This document shows positions 33,181 through 43,879 of a stretch of 64,000 nucleotides of DNA, one piece after another. Made by a program: the position numbers and the translations under genes. The stretch lies in the NCBI RefSeq assembly GCF_011386835.1, contig NC_088795.1:102608434-102672433 (forward strand), written 5' to 3'. The stretch comes from Chrysemys picta bellii. Its lineage: Eukaryota > Chordata > Testudines > Emydidae. Each line of letters starts with the position of its first letter. Within the stretch, counting starts at the first letter, position 1. The notes under the pieces are model-generated. The model did no database searches and was not told where the DNA came from. It worked only from the letters and a program-made list of their open reading frames with translations.

Positions 33181-35044
33181 GTATTATCATGAAAAGTGGG
33201 AAGCAGCCTCAATAATAAGCAGCCTTGCCTATAATGAACGATGGTGAGATTTTCAGAAGCATTAAGCATTGGCTTAATTCTGCTCCCACTGAAGTCAATG
33301 GAAGAATATCCTCACTCTAACTGGAGTCACAGTTAGTCCAATATTGAGTGCTTTTTAAAATCCAAATCAAAGGTCTAATAGGAAATGCACAAGTGACTTT
33401 TAGTCTGGTAGTTTTAGTGCATATTTATTTACATTTCAACCAAACAGAACTTGCCACTGGCACATTAAGGTATTTTAATACATACATAAATTCAGACAAA
33501 CATGACATAGGTTTGCACTGTGATCGTATAATTAAACACTATATCACAATGCACAAGGTGGCAGAATTCAGGTGGTATAGATAGGAAATGCCAGAACTGA
33601 GACTAACTGTTATATTTTCCACTTTGCAACTTTAATATTCTTAACTTATTTCTACATGCATGGCATAACTCCTCCAACCTATCACCCAATGATAAAGGCC
33701 CTGGAAAATCATGGACTTAAAAAAAAAATCATGGCAGTGTCCTAGGTAAATGTTTTAATTTCATAGGATATGCATGGCTGCTAATTTCCTTGCTGAACTG
33801 TTGCAATTTTTCCTTGCAATGGGGTACTGAGTGGCAAAGTTGCACAGCATAGCAACAGCCATGAAATCCTAAATGTCCAGAGCTTTGTCAACAATGGTTA
33901 TGTAAAAATAATGCAGTGTTATTTCTTGGAGTCAAGAAAAGAATTGTACAAAAAAAAAAAAAGAGAGACTCTAGCTATACATGGTACTACTGTCTAAAAA
34001 GATCAGTTAAGCAGAAAAGTTTATCATTGAAACATAACACTTTTTGCCCTGAACACCACAGGCAGCTTCACAAGTATAAATTATTCCTCTGCTAATGAGC
34101 ATCAGGGTCACACATTACTTGGGAATCTAAACCCATGTCATTATTCTAAAATGTATTTGTGAAGAAAGACTCATTTCCTATATATTGAAGAAGCTTTTAG
34201 GGATTGCTTTTAAGTGACTTTGATTAACCTTAACAAGAGCTTTAAAAAATACTTCAGTGTCAGAACTTTTCACAATGGTTTAAGATTTCCATAAATGAAT
34301 CAAGGAAAAATTCAGAACCAGCACCACAATGCTGAAGGGTGACTGTGTAAGTTAAAAGGACCATAAACCCATAATTCATAGAATTATCACCTGCTAAAAA
34401 TTTTTAGACTATCATAATTCTATGCTTTTAATTATTTTGAATAAAATGGTTCATTAGACAAATTGTGTATATATATATATATATATTCATATACATACAC
34501 ACACACGATTTTTATGTGATTTTAAAAAGTAAAACCTAGCCAAAAGAATTAATGAAGACACATTGATGTATATCAAATTCACTGAATGTCAAATTGTGTT
34601 ATTTCCCTAATGCTAAAATAGTACTTAATGGACTTTGATGAAGCAAAATAAAATAGGTGTTTCCTTTGATATACATGTACAGAACAAAGATGGCTTTGAA
34701 GTCTGTTTTTTGTACTCCTGTGGCAGAGATAAACTGAAATGCTGATCATAAATTTGAATTATTTGGAAGTATGAAGGCACATGGGACCTAAAAGGGAAAG
34801 TAGGACAATGTTCTTGATAAAAAAAAAAAGTAATGATATCTCTAATGGCAGAAATGTTAATTTCTTATACTTGAACTTTCTCAATGCTTTAGGTAATTAG
34901 TATTTTTAAACGAAGGGATACCATTGGAACAGACTTCAGTTTGCTGCATAATGTGAATATAAGTGTACTTGGCAGAATGAATGAATTAAAGTTGACTCCT
35001 GTTTCTTTTTTAGATGTAGATATTATTTGCCAGTAAATGATGGA
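33181..35044. other. AT-rich unassigned DNA
   Basis: No gene or transposon is recognised. It has a small AT dinucleotide run near 34467-34486 followed by a short AC run, and an A-rich tract near 33948-33962. Confidence 0.5.
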
Positions 35045-35445
35045 AGCATCCAAGAGAGGAGAATTCTAGGTGGGGTCTTCGAGACCCCTGTTTAATGCCT
35101 TTTCTAAAGCTAACTGATGCAACAGTCCAGACACTGGCATCTCATAAGATGGTGCAAATTGACTTAAAGGCAGCAACTTAGCATGCATGAGCTGACAGAG
35201 CCAGCTGTATGCTACCTGCCCAATTTTGTGTAGTAGGAGTCCCAGGGTAGGATGGGGCCAGAGTGTATGCTCCAGTGATCCCAGAGGGCAGAGTGACTTC
35301 TGAGGCTCCTCTTACTTGTACTGGAAACCAGTCCAACTCTTGCAGCCCCAGGATCAGAGGGGAGTAAACATGGCATAAAACCTAATGTTACGGTCTTAAG
35401 AAGTTTTGCTAGGCAACCTTAGTAAACTGTTCAATTTGGAAAATA

Positions 35446-36241
35446 ATGACAGGATGGATAAAAGGGACAATCAGGAGGAAGAATCACAAGTATGAGTCAA
35501 GGACAAACAGTCCAGGGAATATGGAAACCCAGCTGCTTGAGGACCAGAAGAACCAGCAACAGCATGAGGAGAGAGGCAAGGAGAGGGAGTGTCAATGTCA
35601 GCTTGAAATGGAGAGACTGCACCAGCAGGACCAGGTGTGGCAACATTAGCTCAGGATGGAGAAACTGCACTGATAGAACCACAGTCCGATATGTGAAACC
35701 AGATCCCATGTACCTGTTACAGTGGATGGCATCGACTCCAAATTACTTCCTCGCTTTAGGGACTGGAATGACACGGATGTGTTTTTAAATGCTTTTGAAA
35801 TCGGGTGTGAATTGAACTAAGTGGGACAAGAGGACATAATATCTCACTCCACTAATGCCAGGGACAAAGGCTTTGGACATTTTCATCCTTACCGACAGAG
35901 AGGACCATAGGGATGATGAGCAATGTAAACAAGTTTTGTTACAAAAGTTTAAACTGATTTGTGGAGCAGATCGGAGAAGATTTCAGGGAATTCAGAAAAA
36001 AAAAGGGGACATGACCTGTGCTTGGGTTTCAACTCAAGTGAAGGATTAGATAACAACATGGTGAACTGGTTGGGGGCTTTCATGGTTGATGAGGACTATG
36101 AATTAATTGGTTTAGAACAGTGCTAGAAACTCTATCCCCTCCTTCCATCCTGAAATCATGTTTAACAGTCAAAGATCCTAGAGATGTGACTGTAACTAGG
36201 AAATGGGCCAACCAATATGCAGGAAGTCCACCCGGGTTTGA
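35446..36241 (+). pseudogene. Gag remnant of a Gypsy-type LTR retrotransposon with a SCAN-like segment
   Basis: The first part (35446-35649) is a Gln/Glu/Arg-rich frame typical of a Gag N-terminus. The phase then shifts to a region (35735-35830) with an F-x-x-W-N-D-T-D-x-F start, as in Gag proteins of this class. At 35930-36220 the reading gives an F...K...L-x-x-W segment, followed by a GLEQ-type helix and a late VTxxKWANQYAG word, the order found in SCAN domains and in the capsid of Gmr1-like Gypsy elements. Stops and frame changes show a dead copy. No protease or polymerase part follows; a hAT half-element and an LTR follow instead. Confidence 0.65.
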
Positions 36242-36351
36242 GTGAAAAATCAAGGGGGATTGGCACAGAGTTGGTCCCCAGTCAGGACTCCTTTAGAAGG
36301 AAGCAGGGGGAACTTCCTGCAAGAAAGTTTTATTGACAGAAAGCAACATGA

Positions 36352-36525
36352 GTATGTCCCTCGGCCTGTTCCACTTCCAGCAGCCCCCATTGGCCAGGAG
36401 CAGCGAACCGCGGCCAGTGGGAGCCACAATCAGCCGGACCTGCGGATGGGGCAGGTAAACAAACTGGCCCGGCCCGCCAGGGGCTTTCCCTACACAAGCG
36501 GTGACCCCAGTTTGAGAAACACTGG
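36352..36525 (-). mobile_element. Half of a fold-back hAT MITE
   Basis: It ends at CCCCAGTTTGAGAAACACTG, a hAT terminus, preceded by CCGGCCCGCCAGGGGC and CCATTGGCCAGGAGCAGCG. Its reverse complement matches 4104-4280 block by block, so it is the same arm in the opposite orientation. The other arm is missing, so no duplication can be checked. The minus-strand frames here come from GC content. Confidence 0.8.
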
Positions 36526-36532
36526 CGTACAC

Positions 36533-36879
36533 TGTAGGGATGCATAGCTCCCGAATCGTCAGCCCACAGGCGCAGCAAACTGCTCCCATGGCTACGAGGC
36601 AGGAGTGACCTTCAATCCAGCGTTTGTGTTTGGGAAACTTATTTGGCTGATTTGATTGTACCCTCGCAGCTGGTGTTCACGCGCTCAAGAGATGGGTTCG
36701 TTATCTTATGTGCATGTATACTGCCTGGCTCTTCTATGCGCAAGATTTGTACCAATGAGAAGCGTTGTAAGCAGGGAAGTGTAAAGAATAAAAGCCCCAG
36801 GAAAAGTTCCTGGAGGTAGAGGGGCTTTTCGGCTACCACAGACCTGGTGTTCTGTTTCCTTTCCTGCGTCGTCACCACA
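36533..36879 (+). mobile_element. Solo LTR with 6-bp target duplication
   Basis: This 347-bp unit starts TGTAGGGATGC and ends GTCGTCACCACA (TG...CA), flanked by a perfect GTACAC on both sides (36527-36532 and 36880-36885). AATAAA lies at 36787-36792, about 90 bp before the end, as in an R region. A 6-bp duplication is typical of class II-like endogenous retroviruses, though class assignment from the LTR alone is weak. No internal viral genes are present. Confidence 0.8.
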
Positions 36880-36885
36880 GTACAC

Positions 36886-37936
36886 ATACACAAATATAGT
36901 ATCATTTATCTTAGCACCACAGATAGGACTGTGAACAAAAACAGCTAACAATTCCCCTTAATCCTAAATATTTATTTATTTAAAAAAACGCTACCCACTG
37001 CAGCAGATTTACTCAAGATTCACCTCTCCATTAATGTTTGTGTAGACTCAAAATATTGCTGAAAATGGACATCTACAATAAAATGTAGAACTGATAAATT
37101 TTAGCTGAGGCCAAGTTGAAACACTTCCTATTAAAAATGTATTAAGAGAATCCAAATATAAAGTACATAGAAAACTCAAAGGGCATAAAATCTGACACAA
37201 TGTGAAATTTCACATGGAAAGTACAGCTAGTAATCTGGAATTTATGCTCCATTCTAAACCCTTTCAGAGTGAAATTTTAACAGTGGAGTGAGAACCAGTA
37301 TGCCATAACAGATAGGAAGGGGGGGGGGAAAAAAACCTCTTGGTTCAGCTTTGTTATTCCCACACACATTTTCTTTCTTTCTCTAATCCTCTTCACCCTT
37401 CATTGTTGTGTGCTATATAATGTAGAAACCAATGGCAATAGCAAAACGTCCGATTCCTTTCAGGCAGTGAGGAGATAAACTAGTTTGGGAAAATATGACT
37501 CCCTGCCCCCAGAAGAGGATACAATTTCTTTGTCTGCTATACAACTCTACTAATTAGCCAACAAAGAGAACAATTATGTGTCTGTAAGAGACAAAGATAA
37601 ATAGGCATCATTTTAGTCATGGTGAGAACACCTGCATACACCATCCTAAAACTATTTTTTTAACTGTTGAGCATTCTCAATTAAACTAAAAAGACTGATG
37701 AGAGAAATGATCAGTTACACAAAAATGCAGTTTTTGTATAATTTCACATAACAATTTTCCTTCCAAAAAGATAATACTTACTTAAATTAAATAAAAATAT
37801 GCAGTACATAGGAAGAACAAAATGAAATCTCCAATTATATTTACTATTCTGATGAGATATCATATACAGAACAATAACTTGGTAAGATGTCAAATAGAGA
37901 AGTACTAAAGAGTTGTTGAAATTTATTAGAATTTTA
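36886..37936. other. AT-rich unassigned DNA
   Basis: No gene is recognised. It has a run of about 10 G followed by A near 37319-37335. Confidence 0.5.
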
Positions 37937-38138
37937 CAAGAGAGAGGCAGGGTAGATGAGAGAATATATTTTATGGGACCAACTTCTGGTGGTGGAAAGG
38001 ACAAGTTTTGGGGTAACTCAGAGCTTTTCCTCAGAATCTTGCTCCTTCTACCACCAGAAGTTGACCCAATAAAATATATTACCTCATCTACCTTGTCTCT
38101 CTCTTATCCTGAGACCAATATGGCTACAACAACACTGC
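37937..38138. mobile_element. Palindromic Penelope-like terminus insertion (copy 4)
   Basis: The left arm contains AGAATATATTTTATGGGACC and ACCAACTTCTGGTGG. The right arm is its inverse, CCACCAGAAGTTGACCC then AATAAAATATATTACC. The right arm alone continues through CCTGAGACCAATATGGCTAC to ACACTGC, so here the right end is complete and the left arm lacks about 35 nt. It belongs to a tail family different from copies 1 and 2 but the same as copy 3. No clean target duplication was found. Confidence 0.75.
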
Positions 38139-38282
38139 AAATAAATTTCAAATTAGAAAACTGAGTTGTAGAATAGAGGACATAAGAAAAAAAAACAGTT
38201 AAATAGAAAATCACCCCATCCCAGTGTGAACTATTAGTCTGCATACTGTATAGTGCCTTTATTTTCTTTGATTTTTTAAAAT

Positions 38283-39190
38283 TTCCATAGATTTTTAAAA
38301 TTTCCATAGATTCATAGATTCCAAGGGCAAACGGGAACATGATGATCATCTAGTCTCCCCTCCAGTATAACACAGGCTATAGAACTTTCCCAAAATAATT
38401 CCTAGAGCATATCTTTTAGGGGAAAAAAAATCCAATCTTGATTTAAAAATATTCAGTGATGGAGAATCCTCTGCCACCCTTGATAAGTTGTTCCAAATTT
38501 AAATACGCTCACTTAAAAAAATTACACCTTATTTCCAGACTGAATTTGTCTAGCTTCAGCTTCCAGCCATTGGATCTTGTTATCCTTTTGTCTGTTAGAC
38601 TGAAGGTTCTATTATCAAACATTTGTTCCTCATGTAGACACTTGCAGACTGTAATCAAGTCACTCCTTCACCTTCTCCTCGTTAAGCTAAATAGGCTGAG
38701 CTCTTTGACTATTAGTAGAAAACATTTTCTAATCCTTTCATCATTCTTGTGGCTCTTCTCTGAACTCTCTTCAATTTTTTAACATCCTGCTTGAATTGTA
38801 GGAACTGGATATAGACTTCCAGCAGTGGTCACACCAGTGTCAAATACAGAGGTAAAATAATCTCTCTAGTCCTACTCGAAATTCTCCTGTTTATGCATCT
38901 CAGGATCACATTAGTTCTTTTGGTTACAGCTTTGCACTGGGAGCTTATGTTCAGCTGATTATCCACCACAACCCCCAAATCTTTTTCAGTCACTGCTTCA
39001 CAGAAAAGCATACCCTCTCCTATAAGTATGACCTGCATTCTTTGTTCCTAGATGTATACGATTAGCCTTATTAAAACACACATTGTTTCCTTGCATGCAG
39101 TTTACCAAGCAATCCAGATTGTTCTGTATCAGTGACCAGTGTTCTTCATTATTTACCATTCTTATACAGTTACAACTTGAAATGAGTTTA
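38283..39190 (-). mobile_element. CR1 LINE, 5'-truncated
   Basis: It begins as the reverse complement of a CR1 tail (CCATAGATTCATAGATTCC, then ATCATCTAGTCTCC). Moving right it reads towards RT sequence; the minus-strand frame at 38829-39038 carries TEKDLGVVVDNQLNIS and TNVILRCINRRI, typical of the late RT/linker of CR1. It stops before the FADD box. Confidence 0.88.
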
Positions 39191-39740
39191 TCACATTCAC
39201 TAAAATCAAATTTCTCACATAGGACCAGATCATGCCCATTCAGGGGTTTAACAGTATGACTCTCATTTCAAAATCTGGCCAGATTGTGTACTTCTAGTAT
39301 GCTGAGAATGCATTCAACTGCAATGTTGGAAACTCATTTTTTTCAAAACTAATGCTGTATCTATTCCTTGATTTTTCTGCCCTTTAAATTCTTCCATACA
39401 TAATTTTTTTTTGTGAACTGGGAACTGACTGTACTTGTAAATTCATTTCTATTTTTACATTAATTGATTAGGATTATTCAAAGACATAGAATGGAGTGAA
39501 GACCACCCATAAACAGCTAAATGTAAAATGATTTTTGTTCAATATTCAGGCACTACTGCCTGTAGGGAGAGGATGAAAGAAATGAAGGCTGTTTCTTTTA
39601 AAAATCTGGGAGTTCACAAATATGCCTATTTCCACTTGTTGACATGGAAATGTGAAAGAGTCTATCTATCAAGTATTCTTAAAGTGCAACACCCACCTGG
39701 TGAAGTGAAGAATCAGATTGACAGAGCCAGAAGGGTATTA

Positions 39741-39859
39741 GGGTGACCAGATGTCCTGATTTTATAGTGACAGTCCCAATATTTGGAGCTTTTTCTTATA
39801 TAGGCATCAATTACCCCCCCCACCCATCCCGATTTTTCACATTTGCTATCTGGTCACCC
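39741..39859. mobile_element. Short Tc1/mariner-type MITE
   Basis: GGGTGACCAGATGTCC at the left and CTATCTGGTCACCC at the right form the terminal inverted repeat, flanked by TA on each side (39739-39740, 39860-39861). It is 119 bp long with a C-rich centre. The TA duplication is the basis for the class. Confidence 0.75.
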
Positions 39860-40213
39860 TAATGTACACAACCACACACACTTCAACATCAGGGCCGTAC
39901 TCCTGCTTTTCAATCAAGTTCAATCCCGTTGAAACACGAATGATCATATTAATATCACAAGTTCATATTGATTCTTTGCCATGACTCTCAGTGTGGGTGG
40001 ATGTCCAACAGGTTACAATGTTGAGAAACCTAGTGCAGTGTTTATGTAGTGACTGAATGAGCCAGGGCAAAACCCCTGTTATTTTGAGAGAGACAGAGAA
40101 AGAGAGACGAGGCACATGATTTTTCACAAATGTTTCCAACTTTGTCTCAAATTATTTGTCATATGTTATTTTCACCAACAGAACCAAATGTGTCCAATGC
40201 ATTCTAACATATA

Positions 40214-40407
40214 CACCTCTACCCCGATATAACGCTGTCCTCGGGAGCCAAAAAAAAAATCTTACCGCGTTATAGGTGAAACCGTGTTATATCGAACTTG
40301 CTTTGATCCCCCAGAGTGCAAAGTCCCCTTCCCCCTCAGAGCACTGCTTTACTGCATTATATCCAAATTTGTGTTATATCAGGTCGCGTTATATCGGGGT
40401 AGAGGTG
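40214..40407. mobile_element. Tc1/mariner-type MITE
   Basis: The 194-bp element has long inverted ends, CACCTCTACCCCGATATAAC and GTTATATCGGGGTAGAGGTG, perfect over 20 bp, flanked by TA (40212-40213 and 40408-40409). It repeats the CGTTATA/GTTATATC words internally. It is non-coding; the frame at 40276-40464 crosses its edge. Confidence 0.88.
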
Positions 40408-40526
40408 TACTTGACATGCTCTACATTTATCACATCTGATGTCATGCTGGTGGGCATAAGCTGAGTTCTGGGACAAAGATGCATGCCCCTGTTAACATTC
40501 TGATATGAATGAGTTATGCCACCTAC

Positions 40527-41183
40527 TGATGTGGTGTACACATCATCCCACCAATAAAACATACAGGGGTGAGATGAGGCTGATTAACCCTTTTTGTGCT
40601 GGCATGAGGTTTAAGAGAGCCTATGGGCCCAGCTAACCTCACCCTGCTATACCTTCAGCCAATGCCAAGCCTTGAGGGGGGATAAAAGGACCTGGCTCAG
40701 TTCAGGGCTGAGTGGTGAAGAGGCAGGAGCTAGTCCATTCCTCCATGAGAGGGCCATCACTAGGCACCTAATAGTAGGGACAGCCACTAGGGAAAAAGCA
40801 CTGAATCAAGGAATAGCCAGCAGTGAGAACTGTGTGATTTAACTATAGAGACATTGTGGGTTTAGATCCCTCTAAACTTATGTCCATCCTGCCCAGAGGG
40901 CCCTGAGGCTGCAGCAGGACACCACAAAAGGTCCACAAAGGGGGCACTACTTGATTCAAGTCACTACTGACTTCTTTGGACTATAGGGCCCATACCCAGA
41001 CTGAAGAAACAGAGGTAGGAAGTAAAGGTAACAGGTAGGATTCAGACTCTCAGCTGGCACGGTCCTGCTGGTGTTGCTTCACACAAGGCAGAGGTCTGGG
41101 ACCCAGTAGAGAGGGAGGGCTTGGATCCCCCTACCACACCTCCTTAAGGACTGAGGCACCTGCTGTCTGAGCACCATATCACA
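40527..41183 (+). mobile_element. Probable solo LTR
   Basis: It begins TGATGTGGTG and ends CACCATATCACA (TG...CA). GGGGGGATAAAAGGACCTGG near 40676-40693 is a good TATA box with GC-rich surroundings, and the 3' part is the purine-rich style of the other LTR inserts here. No target duplication was found, so the ends are tentative. Confidence 0.6.
40680..40690 (+). promoter_or_regulatory. TATA box of the probable LTR
   Basis: GGATAAAAGG sits about 155 bp inside the LTR. It is the best core-promoter match in this stretch. Activity is unknown. Confidence 0.5.
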
Positions 41184-43337
41184 AGTTTTTTTTTTTCCAC
41201 CAATAATTAGAATGAACCAGGGGATAACATTTTTATTCTCAGTGCAGGGCAAACAAAAAGGCTTAATCTATCACTAATGGAAGACTTCAAATCTGGATCA
41301 TTTGTCTTTGGAAAGCAAGTAACTCAATTAAGACTTTGCTAACATTCAGTACCTTAAACCAGTTTGTTGGTTTAAAAAAAAAAGAAAAAAAGAAGTGGAA
41401 AATGCTCCATTCCATCTTCTGAAAATTACAGTGAATTTCAGGTCCTACAAAACAGCAATATACCAGGATAGGAAATTTGTATTTTCTGTATTGCTGTACC
41501 TCTGAAGTTCCTGTCAATCCCCATGGATGCTATGTCATTGAGATGATTGTATCATAGGGCATGTCTATGCATCTGAGAGCAAGCCTCCCAGCCCAGGTCC
41601 CAAGGTCTTGGGTAACTTTCAGGAGCTCAGTGAAGTGAAATCCTATAAAAGTAACATGGGAGTTCTGAATCTGAATTATTTCAGTTACTAAGTGACATGT
41701 GACATGCAGAGCTTGAAAACGAGATACATGTTAATAACTTTCTTCAATGTACCATCTTCTAATTCACACAAGCATTCATAATGCTCTCTTGTCACTCAGA
41801 TTTCATGCACAGATGCTGTAACTTAGTTGCCTCTAACATATGTGCAGTAGATACAGTTTTAAATGGTATATATCTTTGAATTGCAAGTGTTACAGTTTTA
41901 AGGACCCAGCCCTGAAAACATTTATCCCTGTGAGCAACATTATTCACATACATATCTCAGGGACTTTAAAGGGACCCCAACATGTCATACATAGCTTGAT
42001 TCTTGTTGAGTCACTCCCTTCCCCTAGAAGAAACAACAAAATAGTACATAGCAGCAGAATAGATAAAGGGAAGCAACTGAGGACATCACATTATTTTCAG
42101 ATCTAATCCTACAGCTGGCAAAACTATTTTGTGCACAAAAACACAGAAATTGGCTCTGATTAGAAAAAAATATTTACTCAAAAATCTGCATGTTTTTAAA
42201 ATGGCTAAGTATTCCCTATGCAACATTAGTTTCCAAAAGATGTCACCAGGAAACTACTACAAGACAAATTAGATTCTTATATGGAAGTCTGCAGATGCAT
42301 TCAAATCCCACTAAAATAATATAACTATGGGGAGGAAAGAAATTCAGTTTTCCATCCCATCCCTCAGCTCTCCCAGTTATTGGGTTTCATCCTGCACTTT
42401 GTTTTATGCTGCAGAAATATTAAGGATTATTTTCTATAGATAGCGTGCTTTATTTTTTTTAAAATCAATAGTCCTATTTGTAATTGTATTGATTTTTTTT
42501 AAATGGATGAAATAAAGTATTCACAGGAGAAAGCCTGATGGCTGGTTGTATATCATTGTCCTACTCTGTAAATTAAGCTACTCCATCCTTTCCGCCAGTA
42601 AGAATCACAGTAAGTGGCCTTTTTCTGGTATAGATCAAGAGTAACTCAATGAAACCAGTGGAGTTCTACTAATATTTGAGTCCAGAATCAGGTGTAATAT
42701 ATGGCTCCCGAGTTCTAATGAGACTATAACTTTGGGTGGGGGGGGGGGGGAAGGAGGGAAATCAGAGTAATATTTGTAAACATTCTAAAACAAAATGTAA
42801 GATTTTCCCACAGGTTCTATAGTAAATTGCAGAAAACAGGATTGAGCATGCCATGAAACAGAGTAGGTCTAATAGCAAACTCAAGTTCTGTTCAGCTCTT
42901 CTTTTGGGATACAAATCTCACCAGTATAAATCATGAGTAATTCCTTTAAAGTCAGACTCTTGGCACCTTCAGAGTCCCATTGGAGCTACATGGCTGTGCT
43001 CATGAAGAGCTCCTTGCAGGGTTAAGGCCTGAACTGAATCTGAGCTACAAGGCCAGCATTAAAGGATCTAGTTTTAGCTTCAGATGATGTCTGCAGGTGG
43101 GTAAACTCTTGTTATTGACTAAAACTTTTAATCTAAATTTCAGTCTAATTACTTCAGTGAACATTGGGATAGTTTAAAATGCATACTAGTGTGGTGTGAA
43201 CATTGTCTCTAACCTGACTACCTACTCATTTGCCAAGTAATGACTTTGTCATTTCATTGGTGTGAAATTCAGCATTTTTATCACTTTTCTTACTCCCTGT
43301 AGATTAATATACTGATACAGAACAATCAAATGATTTA
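41184..43337. other. Unassigned DNA
   Basis: No gene is recognised. It holds a poly(G) run of about 12-13 near 42737-42750. Phrases such as CAATGAAACCAGTGG (42650) look like remnants of old dispersed repeats. Confidence 0.5.
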
Positions 43338-43624
43338 GAACTTGTCTACATGCCCCCATAGTTTGGACTACAGGAATGAAAGTTGCAATGTGCACTGGTG
43401 TGCTGGATGGTAACTCCCCCATGTGAACACTACAGGTGTGAACTAAAAGTACCTAATTCATATTAACTTAGTCCTGTTTAAAGAGGACTAAGTTAATGTG
43501 AACAAGGAGTCTTTTAGTCTACAACAGCAGCATCCACACACAGGGCATTTACAGCACTGCATGCTAGTATGCACTGCAATTCACACTCCAGCAATCTGAA
43601 CTTCAGGGCCATGTAGACAACTTC
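43338..43624. mobile_element. PIF/Harbinger-type MITE with central hairpin
   Basis: The ends GAACTTGTCTACATG and CATGTAGACAACTTC are inverted repeats with one mismatch, flanked by TTA (43335-43337 and 43625-43627). In the centre a perfect 14-bp hairpin, ATTAACTTAGTCCT with its inverse, spans 43462-43497 with an 8-nt loop. Confidence 0.85.
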
Positions 43625-43879
43625 TTAGGTTAGACACACAAGGTAATATTAAACTAATACTCTCCTTCACATACAGATCTACCACCATCATCAACAGGCA
43701 CTGGATGCAACAATTGGATCTGCCTAAGTACAGATAGATGAATGGGAGAACTGCATTTGGGAAATGGTAGAATAACACTATCAATAATAATGCAAAAATG
43801 TTCAATAAATTTTCCAGTTCTGTATTTGGGGAGGAAAAGAAGATGATGTCATATGATAACACTCTTCATTCCACTAGTA

